DNA of 64,000 nt from Dactylorhiza incarnata (GCA_033032865.1 JAWHQI010000005.1:11556001-11620000); one strand, 5' to 3'; numbered from the stretch's first letter, positions 42,898 through 54,183 are shown. Notes: a model not told the origin generated them from the letters alone. Made by a program: numbers and translations.

Positions 42898-44862
42898 CTA
42901 GTTGTTTTTGACCCAGACTACCTTGGGTCCTTTTGTGTTACCACGAAATTCAGAAATAAATGACATTTCAGGCTGGTCCTTATAGCCTTGTGGATGATAT
43001 CTCCTAGGAGGTATTATCCATTCAGTGAAAGGATTTTTAGTTTGTTTGGGAGTAAGATTTCTAGTATTTCCTGTATAGTATCTGTTCGACAAATTTGGAT
43101 AAATTGGTCGACTATTGTTCATCTGATAACTATACTGAAAATCTGTTTTCAGACTTCGTCGAGCTCCGTTCGACAAATTTGAACCTTTTTGTCGATCTCC
43201 GTTCGACGAATTCTTTTGAATTCTTTTATCCTTAACAGACTTGCTTAAAATATCTTTATCTCTTTTTGCAGCTTCTTTGCCTTTAGCAGAAATAAATTTT
43301 ATAGGTGAGGAGAGGATATTTCTCTTAATCAGAGATGGATCACTTGATGAGGCACCCAAGCCCAGTTTGCTATTATTAAGTCTAGCATTGACTGTGCTTG
43401 TGATGTCCATCAGTTTGATACTTCTCCCATTTAGGGATTCTTCAAATTTCTTGGCCCCAGAAAGTTTATTCTCAATGAGAACAATGTGTTCTCTGGAGGC
43501 AGCCAAATCTTTCTTAAGATTTGCATTTTCTTCACTCATCTTTTTCATTTCAGCTAACTTACATCTGAGTGAGATTATTTTTTTCTCGGAGTTGAGTAAG
43601 TCTGAGCAAAGGACTTTGAATTCAGCTTTGAATTCATCTGAAGTAAAATCAAAACCAGACATTACCTGATCTGCATCATTTTCTTCTTCTGATTCTGAAT
43701 TTTCTTCATCAGATTTGCTGGCTGAGGCATTGATTGCCATCATGCAGAAGTTCTTTTCTTCTTCATCATCACTGGAGCTTGATGAAGATTCAGATTGTGA
43801 CTCACAGTCTGAGTCATAAATTGTCAGTAGACATTGGCTATTCTCTTTTGTTTCTTCTTCATCAGAAGAACCAGATGAATATTCTGATTCAGATTCTATT
43901 TCACTCCAGGATGTTGCTACAAATCCTCTTCCCTTCTTTTTGTGTGAGTGGGAGGAAGATTTGCTAGAACCTTTCCTTTCTTCCTTTTCTCTTTTTCTCT
44001 CCTTTCTGTCCTTTTTGTTTTGATTCTCTGGACATTCAGGAGCAATATGTCCTGGCTTCCTGCAACCAAAACATATAATTTCTTTAGAGTGATTTTTGTC
44101 ATATAAAGCCATCATGCAGAAGTTCTTTTGTCCTGGACATTCAGGAGCTTTGAAGGCTATGCTTTTCTCCTTCTTGAGCGCTGGAGATGAAGTGGATTCT
44201 TCAGTTTCCCTACTTTTGATAAGCTGCTCATAAAATTGGAGCTTGCCCAACAAAGCTTCAGTGGTGATCTCATTTAGGCTTCTGGCTTCTTTGATTGGCC
44301 AGATTCTGGAGTCCCATGTGCTGGGAAAGCACATAAGAATTTTGGCATTGATCTCTGTGAGTGAGATCACTTTGTCCAGAGATTTCAGCTCATTTATTAT
44401 GAGGCTGAGCCTATTGTACATATCAGCAACATTTTCTGATTCTCCCTTCTTGAAGTTCTCATATTGAGAGATCAGGTGAGATCTTCTATCTTTCCTTTCA
44501 TCTGCTGAGCCTGCCACCATATTGTTGAGAGATTCCCAGATTTCTTTTGCTGAGGTGCACTCAAATACTTTCTGGAATATGTCATCTGATATAGTTAAGG
44601 CCAGAATGTTCATGGCCTTTGCATCTGCATTTCTCTGCTTCTTCTGAGCCTCAGTCCACTCAGGAGGTGGAACATCAGTGTTGTCTGTTGTTGCAGTAGT
44701 GCTGGTTATTGCTGTAGGTGCTGGAGGTCCTGTAAGAATAACATTGAAAATCTCCTCATCAATAGAGTTCATATAAAGCCTAATCCTTGCTTTCCATAGT
44801 GCAAACTTATTGAGGTTGCACATAGGAGGTCTTGTGCTAGAATATTCCTTGTTTTGTGCCAT
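42898..44862 (-). CDS. gag: gag of D, 654 residues
   Basis: 'MAQNKEYSSTRPPMCNLNKF' start, same as C. Gag core in the first ~220 residues, CCHC knuckle 'CFGCRKPGHIAPEC' near residue 260, then Lys-rich and Ser/Glu-rich acidic stretches and a C-terminal coiled coil. The segment 'NFCMMA' occurs twice (about residues 245 and 370), once just before the knuckle, which looks like a small internal duplication. It ends with TAG directly ahead of pol in the same frame, the usual Sirevirus arrangement. Confidence 0.9.
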   Translation of the reverse strand: MAQNKEYSSTRPPMCNLNKFALWKARIRLYMNSIDEEIFNVILTGPPAPTAITSTTATTDNTDVPPPEWTEAQKKQRNADAKAMNILALTISDDIFQKVFECTSAKEIWESLNNMVAGSADERKDRRSHLISQYENFKKGESENVADMYNRLSLIINELKSLDKVISLTEINAKILMCFPSTWDSRIWPIKEARSLNEITTEALLGKLQFYEQLIKSRETEESTSSPALKKEKSIAFKAPECPGQKNFCMMALYDKNHSKEIICFGCRKPGHIAPECPENQNKKDRKERKREKEERKGSSKSSSHSHKKKGRGFVATSWSEIESESEYSSGSSDEEETKENSQCLLTIYDSDCESQSESSSSSSDDEEEKNFCMMAINASASKSDEENSESEEENDADQVMSGFDFTSDEFKAEFKVLCSDLLNSEKKIISLRCKLAEMKKMSEENANLKKDLAASREHIVLIENKLSGAKKFEESLNGRSIKLMDITSTVNARLNNSKLGLGASSSDPSLIKRNILSSPIKFISAKGKEAAKRDKDILSKSVKDKRIQKNSSNGDRQKGSNLSNGARRSLKTDFQYSYQMNNSRPIYPNLSNRYYTGNTRNLTPKQTKNPFTEWIIPPRRYHPQGYKDQPEMSFISEFRGNTKGPKVVWVKNN

Positions 44863-44957
44863 GAGTTTTGAATGATATAAAATTCTTAGATAAAGAAGCT
44901 CTAGACAAATTAAGATCTGGTTGATCTTTGTGATTCAGATGTTAGTCTGTAAAGAAT

Positions 44958-44977
44958 CAACACCCCTCTGATACCAA
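44958..44977 (-). other. Primer-binding site of D, initiator tRNA-Met type
   Basis: The minus strand reads TTGGTATCAGAGGGGTGTTG just inside the LTR: the first eleven bases of the tRNA-Met complement are exact. Confidence 0.8.
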
Positions 44978-44978
44978 T

Positions 44979-46429
44979 TGAAAGTGGAGGTTAGATCTTA
45001 AGTTACTTTAGAGGGGGGTGAATAGAGTATTAAAACTTTTTCTTAGTTTTTATAGCGGAATTAAAATAGTGTTATATATAAGTGTAAGCAGTGTGAGAAT
45101 TATATAAACAGAAAAGTTAAGTAAATGTAATCACAAAACAAACAGCACAACCACAGGAAATAATCAAACACAGAAGACACAAGGAGCTATAGTAGTTCCC
45201 CAATAAATCTGGGTACGTCTACTCTTCTACCACCTTTGGTAGGAATCCACTAGGAGGTTGTTGATAAGGTGCCCTCACACCAGGTGAGCTGTTGATAAGG
45301 TGCTCTAACCAAACTGCAGGTTTTTGAAAAGGTGCCCTGTCACCGAGATTAACTTTTGAAGGGAGTTATAACCCTATACAAGATGGGAAGGAAAAAGTTT
45401 ATAGTGTTCTTCTCTGTCAAGATGCTGTGAGAAGACTCTAGTGGATGTTGTTGTAAAGCTCCCCCTGTCAGATTGAAGTGCTTGACAGAAAATGAAGAAG
45501 CTTTCTCTTGAAAACTAAGATCTCCTGTAGCAGTTTGATCTGGAAGAATAGGTTCTTCAGATTTGCTTGTTGCTCTTTTAGAAGATCTGAATTTATAGCA
45601 GATTCTGAGTGAATGTTCTTGAGGATGATGTTCTCAGAAGTTTTGTGCTGCTTGTAGAAGAAGATGAAGAAAAACTTTCTGAGATATCTAACTATATCTT
45701 TTCTTTCTTCAGAATGCTATATATATATATATATCCTTTTTATTCTGTAATAGAACGACGTTTGAATTCTGTCAACTCAAACGATTTTGGCAGGTCTTTT
45801 TATTTTTGACTGTGAAAAGATTTCTTTTCATTAAATGTCAACCGTTATTGTTGCCTTGGAAAAAGGAAAGAAAAGAATATATTAACTCAGTTTAATATCC
45901 TTCCTTATCTGTCAGAATACGTCCAAAGGATATTAAATAGATCCGTTATATTCGTCGTTTTGCTGTTAGGATAGATAGAATATAGTTGATAACAAATCTG
46001 GGCTTCAATAAATGATCTGTCGAACGTTGGGAGCCATCTATCGAGCGTTGTCCAGAATATGTCGAACGCTGGCTGGAAAGCTGTCGAGCGCTGTCAATAA
46101 AAACTGTCGAACGCTAGGAGCCATCTGTCGAGCACTGCTAGCCATTCGTCGAACACTGATCAGAGAATGTCGAGTGCTGTAACTGGCTGTAATACTTCAG
46201 TCTGCTTAGAACAATTTGTCAAACGATGCTAGAAATTCGTCGAACGCCACTTGCCATTTGTCGAACGCTGCTAGACATTCGTTGAACGCTGGGAACCTTA
46301 GATTTAATCTTAAGTTCTAGCTAATTTATCATCCTAAAGACTTGACCCTTAAGCTATACAATGGTGTCAACTGATCCTAATCAGTACATAGTGATCCTAG
46401 CCCAAAACAGTAAAAGGGTTGTTCCAACA
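44979..46429 (-). repeat. 5' LTR of D (only LTR present)
   Basis: 1451 bp, TGAAAGTGG...TTCCAACA on the + strand. About a dozen TGTCGAACGCTG-like words fill 46017-46290, upstream (minus sense) of a TATATATA box near 45718-45734. Confidence 0.88.
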
Positions 46430-47191
46430 TAGGCATGGACAAATTGAAGGCTATGGCGGTAAGGGGCCTTGTCAAGGGCTTGCCTAGCTTGTCCTCCTAT
46501 GGAGATGGTCATGTTTGTGCGGGATGTCAGTTTGGTAAGTCTCATCGACTTCCATTTGATAAATTGCAAACAAGATGCAAAGCACCGTTGGAGTGCATTC
46601 ATGGTGATTTGATGGGACCAACTGCCACCCCAAGCCTTGGAGGCAACAGATATATGTTGGTGTTGATTGACGATTACACCAGATATGTCTGGGTGTATTT
46701 TCTGAAAGAGAAGTCGGAAGCTTTTGCGAAGTTCGTGGAGTTGAAGGAGCTGGTTGAAGGTCGGTTAGGACTGCGGGTGAAAAAAATTGAGAACTGACAA
46801 TGGTGGGGAGTTCACCTCTGGTGAGTTCTCAAGTTTTTGCAGGAAGCACGACGTTCGGAGAGAGCTCACTTGTGCCCATACTCCACAGCAAAACGGCATT
46901 GCGGAGAGGAAGATCCATCATCTGACGGAATCCTACAAATGCTGGCTTCATGCCAAGAGTATCCCAAAGTCCTTTTGGGCGGAGGGAATGTCTTGTGCGG
47001 CATACGTCATCAACAGGATGCCTCCAAGTCCTATCAACATGAACACCCCTCATGAACTGATGTTCAAGGAGAAGCCGAGTGTTGCACACCTTCGGGTGTT
47101 CGGGTCAACCTGCTATGTGTATATCCCTGATGCTCTTCGGACAAAGCTAGATGCGAAAGCAAGGAAGCTAGTCTTTGTTGGATATGATTAG
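46430..47191 (+). pseudogene. integrase of E
   Basis: It resumes with the duplicated segment, then 'CAGCQFGKSHRLPF' (Cys pair of the zinc finger), 'HGDLMGP', 'YMLVLIDDYTRYVWVYFL'. An expanded A run near 46781 shifts the frame. The next ORF has 'RTDNGGEFTSGEF' and 'TPQQNGIAERK', giving the D,D,E triad. A TAG at 47189-47191 ends the frame. Confidence 0.82.
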
Positions 47192-47629
47192 CGGAAGAAG
47201 GGATGGAGATGCATGGATCCTGAGACACGGAGGTCAGTGGTATCTCGGGATGTGGTGTTCGATGAGGTGACTTCCTACAAGGGGACTTCAGGAGTTGAAC
47301 TATCGGAGAGCAGGGTTGATGAAGAAGGGAAAGCTGCGGGAAATCTTCAAGTGGAGTTGCATGTTTCACCAGGAGCTCCAGCTGTGTCAAGCTCTGAGAT
47401 GGAGGCTTCAGGTTTTGGGAGCAGGGGGATCGATGCTCCAAGCTCGTCTGGAAGAGGAGCTTGCACAGAAGAAGAAGCTGAGGAGGTGGTTAGTCAGGAG
47501 CAACCTCTTAGGAGGTCGAAGAGGACTATCAAGCCATCAGATCGATACACAGGAGGAAACATGGTGAGCTTTGTTTCATGTTTCTTTGCTGGTCCCTTGG
47601 AAGAGAGGGAGCCGTCAAGCTTTGAGTAG
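47192..47629 (+). pseudogene. integrase-RT linker of E
   Basis: 'DPETRRSVVSRDVVFDE' marks the end of the copia integrase region. The rest is a Ser/Glu-rich linker ending with a TAG at 47627-47629, where relatives read through. Confidence 0.65.
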
Positions 47630-48611
47630 GCCAAAGGCGTGAAGCAGTGGGACATTGCTATGCAAGAGGAGATGGATGCTCTCAAGAAGAATAAGACTTG
47701 GTCTCTAGTGCCCAGGCCAAAGGGCATTACCCTGTGACATTTAAATGGGTTTATAAGCTCGAGAAGAAAGCTGACGGCACGATCGAGCGATACAAGGCCC
47801 GCCTTGTGGCTCATGGGTTCTCACAGCAGTACGAAGAAGATTATGATGAGACGTTCAGTCCAGTGGCAAAGATGACCTCGGTTCGATTTGTTATTGCTTT
47901 GGCGGCATCCAGTGGATGGGAGATTTGGCAGCTCGATGTGAAGAATATTTTATTATATGGAGAGATTGACAAGGATATCTTCATGATCCAGCCGCCGGGC
48001 TTCATCTCGGAGGATCGTCTCGACTACATCTGCATACTGAAGAAGGCCCTGTATGGGTTGAAGCAAGCGCCTCGGGCGTGGTATGGGAAGATCGCGGAGT
48101 ATCTTTTATTCTGCGGGTTTTTTGCTTCAGACTCCGATTCTAGCTTTTCGTCAAGAAGGAGGGGGCGCTTTGGGTTATTGTTCTGTTGTATGTAGATGAC
48201 ATGATTGTCATCGGGAACTCGAAGGAGGCAGTAGCGAGGCTGAGAGCTGAGCTTGCTATTAGGTTTGAGATGAAGGATCTGGGTGAGCTACACCATTTCC
48301 TTGGACTCGAGGTTCAGAGGAGGGAGAGCGGAGTGCTTGTTTCTCAGGCTGGATATGCGGAGCGGATTGTTCAATGATTCGGCATGGAGGGAGGGAAGAG
48401 CAGCTCTATACCTATGGAACAGCATCATAAACTTCGGAAGGATGAGGGGAGAGTTCTATCTGATCCGTTGGTGTTCCGAGCCCTGGTTGGGAGCTTGATC
48501 TACTTGACCATCACGAGGCCAGATATTGTTTATGCAGTTGGCAAAGTGAGTCGGTACATGGCGGAGCCACGGAAGCCTCATCATCTGGCGGCAAAAGGAA
48601 TTCTGAAATAG
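47630..48611 (+). pseudogene. reverse transcriptase of E, fragmented
   Basis: 'WDIAMQEEMDALKKNKTW', 'KWVYKLEKKADGTIERYK', 'LQLDVKN'-type palm motif, '[16 protein letters not shown]'. A frameshift lies near 48150. 'YVDDMIVIGN' follows at about 48187, then 'FEMKDLGELHHFLGLEV'. A TGA replaces Arg at about 48377 before 'FGMEGGKSSS'. Confidence 0.8.
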
Positions 48612-49147
48612 GTGAAGTCAGCCTGTGATTTGGGTCTCCTATATAGGAGAGGGTCAAGCTTGGAGTTGCTTGGATATATGGATGCTGATTACTGGGGAGA
48701 CGTAGATGATCGGAGATCAACGTCTGGCTTTGTCTTTATGACAGGCCCCACAGCTATTTTTTGGTGCAGCAAAAAGCAGGACTCGGTGTCCATATCTACC
48801 ACAAAAGCGGAATACAAGGCTTCGGCCTTGGCAGCTCAGGAAGCCATTTAGCTCAGGAGGTTGGTGGAGGACGTTCATGAGGAGGTTCGAGGTCCCACTA
48901 TGCTACGCGGGGACAATGAGAGTGCTCTCAAGCTGGTTAATAATCCAGTTTGTCACGCGAGGACCAAATACATTGAGATTGAGCACCATTTCATTCGTGA
49001 GAAGGTGTTGGGAGGATCTCTTATGGTCGAGCATGTTCGGAGTGCGGACAATGTTGCAGACATCTTCACAAAGCCGCTGGCGAAGGGACCGTTTAGTCGG
49101 TTGCGGAGTTTACTTGGGCTAGTTTCCACTTCCCACTTCAAGGGGAG
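48612..49147 (+). pseudogene. RNase H of E and polypurine tract
   Basis: 'GYMDADYWGD', 'STSGFVFMTG', '[18 protein letters not shown]', TAG in place of Trp, '[20 protein letters not shown]', 'KYIEIEHHFIREKV', 'ADIFTKPL'. The frame ends inside the LTR. The purine tract CAAGGGGAG (49139-49147) abuts the 3' LTR. Confidence 0.8.
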
Positions 49148-50344
49148 TGTTGAATTTATTGAAGTGGAGTGAAAGGTGGTCGGCGGTCTGAAATTTGGTG
49201 ACCGCAGAGACCGCGCGGTCTCTATTCTGGTGCTCTGCCGGTCTGGCTCATGCGGTCTGGTGTGACTGGCCGGTTTGTTCTTGGTTGCTGCGGTCTGTTC
49301 CCGGGTTGTTCTACTTGGTTGGTCTATCTTCTTTGTAGAAGACCGGGCGGTCTGTTCTGTGTAACCGCCGTGACCGGGCGGCTTATGGTGGGCGATCTGG
49401 CGACTTGTCTGAAGTCGGCCAGATGTTCTTGGTTGGCTCCTGGTGATCTAAGGAAGGAGTGTTCTTGTGTCCGCGCGGCTTGTGAGCAGTCTTGTGTTCG
49501 CGCGGCTTATGCACGGTCTGCTGCTGATCTGCGGTCTTGGACTGGACGTTGTCCAAGTGGTGTGATCGCGCAGTCTGCTCTGTGAGACTGCTGGTGATCT
49601 GGCGGGTGGTGACTGTATCTCTTTTGTGGCGGTGACGACATCCGTTTTGTCGCCTATAAATAGGGGTGCATGACCCGTCATTCATAACGAGAACTGTAAG
49701 AACTAGAGCCTGGGTTATTTCGTGCGGTCTCAACTTTGAGGTCGGGCGGTCTCGGAAGCGAGTTGACTGTTTGTTGTGTTTGCAGGTTTGCGGTCAGCAG
49801 GTTGCGGTCTCCTTCCTGGGTGATTTCCCAGCGGCTTAAATAAACAGTTCGGCAGCGGCTTGTCTGCGAACTGGTTTATGATTATTCTTGTGCTGTTCAC
49901 AGCGAGCTCAGCGATCAAGCGACCTTCAGCGGTTAGGCGATCTGAGTTGCGGTCTGGCGACAGCTTCTGTTCTTTGTTCAATAAGCTCCAGTTCGTGCGG
50001 TCTGAGGTGGCGTCTTGTAGTGCGGTCTGAGGTGGCGGTCTGAAGTCATCTTGGTTGTTTTCTGTTTGTGCGGTCTCAGGTCAAGCCGGTCGATCTTTGG
50101 AGTTCAGCGGTCTGTGCGGTCTCTGCTTGTCAAGCCGCCAGTTTTGTTTTTTGGTGTGTTTTGTTCTTCTCTCCTCCGTGATTCTTATGAATCATGTCGC
50201 GCCATGTATACCTCGCACTGTAATTAAGTATTGTGATTCAATAAAGCTTTGTGTTGCTGTGTGGCATATTGTGGTTGTTTAGTTATAACTCAGTTGATGC
50301 AACTCCTGCTTACTCCTAAACGATTCAAATCAAAAATTTTAACA
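49148..50344 (+). repeat. 3' LTR of E
   Basis: Same ends as the 5' LTR, two bases longer, visibly diverged in the first 130 bases. It keeps the 18-base palindrome near 49204. Followed by CAGGA. Confidence 0.92.
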
Positions 50345-51159
50345 CAGGATTGTCCGAGACCCCTCCCATCTTTCAGGAATCCTCCAGAACGATGGAGAAA
50401 ATCTTAAAAATTTCTTCCTCCGCTTCACTACAGAGGCCAGGCAAATCTCAAGGGTCAATCCTGAGCTCTTATGGGGCATTTTCCTCGGGGGTATCCATCC
50501 AAGTGGCTTTTACTCAGCCCTGATGAGAGGAACGGTGCCAAGTTATCCCGATCTCGTTCATCGGGTAGAAGCTCAGATAGCAGCCGATGAGGCTATCGAG
50601 GCGCATCGGTAATAGTTCAAAGGAAGCCAAAGGAGGAAAAGGGGGTTAGGGCAAGCCCTTGGAAGATCGGAAGAGTGGCGTAATGAAGAATGTCACATTG
50701 ACGAGCTCCGTCGCAATCCCTGAGGAGATCCGGATCTGTGACCACCCAGAGTTTACACCCCCATTGAATACCAGCAGAACCAACGTACTCTACGTCAACC
50801 CGAACAACCAAGAACTTCATAGACCAAGGGTACCTCTCCCAAATCCGAGATGCGACCAATCAAAGTACTGTGAGTTCCACCGAGGAACTTGGCACACCAC
50901 TGAAGAATATTCTAGGCTAAAAGATGAAATTGATTGCCTTGTCCGCCAGGGACTCCTCAGAAGATTCCTACAGGGTCAAATACCCAACCAGTCCCAGCCG
51001 CCTAGAGAGGCAAGAGGGCAACCTTTTTCTCCCCAAGGAGCGGCAGGAGGAAGGCCAATGGTTGGGGAGATCGAGACCATCACCGGACCTCGTGCACTTG
51101 TTGCGCATGTCCTCTCAATCGCCAAACACCCAAAAGAACACGAAAATAATAAGTTCTGA
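50345..51159 (+). pseudogene. gag: gag of G, 3' part with zinc knuckle
   Basis: It continues after E. One frame from about 50372 reads 'DGENLKNFFLRFTTEARQ', 'LLWGIFLGGIHPSGFYSAL', 'VEAQIAADEAIEAHR' to a TAA near 50612. Another frame from 50659 carries the knuckle 'YCEFHRGTWHTTEEYSRL', where the final Cys is Tyr and the Gly is Trp. It ends at a TGA at 51159. Confidence 0.75.
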
Positions 51160-51600
51160 CAAGACATCACGATCACTTTTGGAGGTAAGGATCTACAAGG
51201 GGTGCGGCTGCCACATCAAGATCCACTCGTGATATGCGTGGAGATCGGGGATCCTTGCTTCAACGTCAAAAGAATATTGGTCGACAATGGAAGCTCAGTC
51301 GACATCATATTCATGTACACTCTTTAGAGCAAGAAGATTACTAAGGAGCAGCTTAGCCCCACAGTCGGGCCCGTCTACGGCTTTGACAACCGACATGTTC
51401 CAGTTTAGGGCATGATCACCCTCCCTGTCACATTGGATATCTAGCCATGAAGTTCCAAATTGCTGTGGGAATAGGGGTCCTGAGAGGAAACCAAGAAGCA
51501 GCGCGAATGTGTTATCTAAAACAGACTCGACTAGTGGAGGCCACCTCTCTCCACAATGATAATGTCGATCAATGGGACGAGGCCACTTTGTAATGTGGAG
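51160..51600 (+). pseudogene. protease of G
   Basis: 'RILVDNGSSVDIIF' (about 51273-51315) is the Tat protease active site. Stops follow at the position after 'MYTL' and further on. No intact frame. Confidence 0.7.
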
Positions 51601-51617
51601 CACCTGTTGAAGGGCTC

Positions 51618-52665
51618 GTGGAAGTGTCGATATCCCAGCAAGATTTGACCCGTACCATTCAGATCGAATCCCTTGTGTCCAGGGAAGAGCGAGAAGAGTA
51701 CACTCTCTTCCTTTGCGCTAATAAGGACGTCTTCGCATGGAGTCCGGAAGAGACGTTCGGGGTAGATCCTGAAGTCATCTTTCTTTCTTTAAACATTAAC
51801 TCTGCCTGCAGGCTGGTAATCCAGAAAAAGCAAAACTTTGCTCCAGATTAGCTTAAGGAGATCGAAGAGGAGGTAGAGAAACTCCTGGAAGTATGATTCA
51901 TCCATGAAGCAAAATACCCCCACATGGCTCGCCAATGTGGTTATGGTAAAGAAGGCATCGGGGAAGTGGCGAATACGCATCGACTACAGTAACCTGAATC
52001 AAGCATGCCCAATGGACAGCTTCCCCCTTCCAAGGATTTATCTGCTGGTTGATGCAATGGACAGACATTAACTCTTCAGCCTCATGGATGGTTACTTGGG
52101 TTACAACCAGATCAGGATGAACCCGGCAGACGAGGAGCACACCGCATTCCGAACAGATAAAGGGGTTTACTGCTATAATGTCATGGCGTTCGGTCTCAAA
52201 AATGCCAGAGCAACTTACCAGAGATTGATGAATAAAGTATTCAAAGACCTCATCGGCAAGACAATAGAAGTATATGTGGACGATATGCTAGTAAAGAGCG
52301 TCCACCGCCGTGACCACTTGAAGGATCAGGAAAGATGCTTTTAGCTCCTTCCCCATTTCCAAATGCGGCTTAACCCCAGCAAATGCGCATTTGGCATGAC
52401 AGCAGGGAAGTTTCTAGGTTTCATTGTCACCCACCGGGGAATCGAGGAAAATCCAGAGAAGATCAAGGCGCTGGGAGACAAGTCCCTACCCCGCTCCATT
52501 AAGGAGGTACATCGCTTAAATGGAAGGATTGCTGCCCTCTCGCGATTCCTAGCACGGACAAGAGATACATATCTACACTTCTTCAAAATTCTTCGGGGAG
52601 CACGTCATTCGGGATTTCAGTGGATCGATGAGTGCAAGACGTCTTTCGAACATCTCAAACAATAA
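51618..52665 (+). pseudogene. reverse transcriptase of G, fragmented
   Basis: Pieces in different frames: 'DVFAWSPEETFGVDPEV' (51720s), 'MDGYLGYNQIRMNPADEEH' and 'MAFGLKNARATYQRLM' with catalytic 'YVDD' near 52278 (52084-52344), then 'RLNPSKCAFGMTAGKFLGF' and 'RIAALSRFLARTRD' (52363-52665). At least three stops and two frameshifts. Confidence 0.8.
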
Positions 52666-53088
52666 TTGGCCTCACCAGCACTTTTGTCAAAGCCTATCCC
52701 TGCAGAAGTTCTATACCAGCAAGGTCCTTATCGACAACTGCTATAAGCTCAGTGCTGGTTAAAGACGAAGGGGGAGTCCAACGACACATCTACTATCTCA
52801 GCAAGGTCCTTATCGACACCGAAACCAGATACCCAGCAGCTGACAAAATGGCTTTCGCTCTTATCTTATCTGCGAGACAGCTTCGACCTTACTTCCAGGC
52901 CGACAAGATAAAGGTGTTGACCCAATTTCTGTTATGATCCATCCTCCAAAAGCAGGAAGTATCTGTAAGGTTGGTGAAGTGGGCAGTTGATTCAAGCGAG
53001 TTCGATATCCACTTCCTACCATGACCAGACATCAAGTCTCAAGTACTCACTGACTTCATCATGGAAAACACTCTCCCGCCAGAGGTCA
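52632..53088 (+). pseudogene. Ty3-type RNase H of G, truncated
   Basis: 'SSVLVKDEGGVQRHIYYL', 'ETRYPAADKMAFALILSA', 'RQLRPYFQADKIKVLT' to a stop near 52937, then degraded sequence to 53088 where H starts. A duplicated 'AGCAAGGTCCTTATCGACA' (52718 and 52800) shows a small internal duplication. Confidence 0.7.
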
Positions 53089-54183
53089 TGTTAAAATTTC
53101 GGAGTGGGATCGAAGACAATACAACGGAAGACTTCAATTCAACTCAAAATAGTTAACCAGTGACAATGAAGGCAAGAGAATCTCAATTGACTACTATCTT
53201 ATTACAATGCATTGCATAAATGGCGAGACATGATTTATAAGAGAACACTTAGAGGAGAAGAACAAGCAACACAAGCATCTGGCGGCTAGAAAACTGAGAC
53301 TGCCCAGACCGCTCAAACTTAGCAAGATCGCCGGCTTCCCTGAGACCGCGCGAACAGTTCTGGTCGCTGACCTGCAAACTACCAGACCTCCAATCACATA
53401 CTGTTCAATCTGCTCCTTATTGGACTGCTGAAAAAACAAAAACCCAGTCTGCACTTCTTGATCGCCCAGACCGCACGGTCACAAGATCACAGAAGTAACC
53501 CGCGAACAGGAGAAGAAGAACTGCTCACTACTGCAGGACCGCAACTCAAGACCTCCTGGCCACTTAAGGTCGCCTGATCAACTGAGTCCACTGCAAACAA
53601 ACCAAGAACTTCAAAACACAGTTCGCCCAGACAAGACCGCTGACGAGCTTATTTATTCAAAGCTGGAAAGATAGGAAGAAAGCTGAAGGAGAATGCTGGC
53701 CTCCTAACCTGTGAACACAACAAACCGATCAACAAACTTTAACCCGCGCGACCTCAAAAAATGAGGCCGGCACAATGAATCCGAACTTAGTTCTTACAGT
53801 TCTTGCATGCGAATGGTTAGCCCTGCACCCCTATTTATAGACAAACGAATGGATGTCGTCACCGCTCACGAGGGATACAATCACCTTCAATATTGAAGCG
53901 TGTGGTCTACAGAACCAGACCGCGCGGTCTACATAAGACCTTATTACACTTAAGCAAAACTGTCCATGACAGCTTCCCAAGAACAATCCGGCAGACCGAA
54001 GTACCAGACCGCCGAAGCGACCTCCATTATCAGATCGCCCGATCTCAACCAGAATAGGAATACTTGGGAACAACTGGCAAATCACAATAGTTTGCAGATA
54101 CCAAAAACATGTAAACCGCGCAATCTCTGTGGTCTCCAATAGCAGACCGCCTGGACTCTCCACTTGCACTTCAATTTTCAGCA
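53089..54183 (-). repeat. 3' LTR of H
   Basis: 1095 bp. On the minus strand it starts TGCTGAAAATTG after the purine tract CTTCAAGGGGGAG (54184-54196) and ends TTTTAACA. TATAAATAG (minus) at 53831-53840; AGACCGC-type words upstream of it. Confidence 0.85.

Larger units (their letters stand above)
37373..46429 (-). mobile_element. Element D: Sirevirus-type Ty1/copia, 3' end and 3' LTR missing
   Basis: On the minus strand: 5' LTR (46429-44979), primer site, gag, pol, envelope-like ORF, then an abrupt end at about 37373 without purine tract or 3' LTR. The E sequence 37320-37372 is repeated at 46429-46481, so D is flanked by a direct duplication of about 52 bases instead of the usual five. Gag and pol share a frame with one stop between. 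Relative to C it is a separate family (different LTR). Confidence 0.88.
32352..50344 (+). mobile_element. Element E: Ty1/copia retrotransposon with insertions F and D
   Basis: Bounded by LTRs 32352-33546 and 49148-50344 (about 1.2 kb) and a CAGGA duplication (32347-32351, 50345-50349). Internal order on + strand: primer site, gag, [F], protease, integrase zinc finger, [D], integrase core, reverse transcriptase, RNase H, purine tract. Without F and D it is about 6.6 kb. Many stops are Trp (TGG) to TAG or Arg (CGA) to TGA, as expected from cytosine-methylation decay. Confidence 0.9.
30384..53088 (+). mobile_element. Element G: degraded Tat-lineage Ty3/gypsy element
   Basis: Fragments before and after E belong together: E carries CAGGA duplications and interrupts a Tat-type gag. 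Order: LTR (to 31485), primer-site remnant, gag (31566-32351 and 50345-51159), protease, reverse transcriptase and RNase H, then loss at 53088 where H begins. Multiple stops and frameshifts throughout make it the oldest recognisable element here. The LTR start at 30384 (TGTTG, mirroring the CAACA end) is a guess. The 3' LTR is not in the window. Confidence 0.7.
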
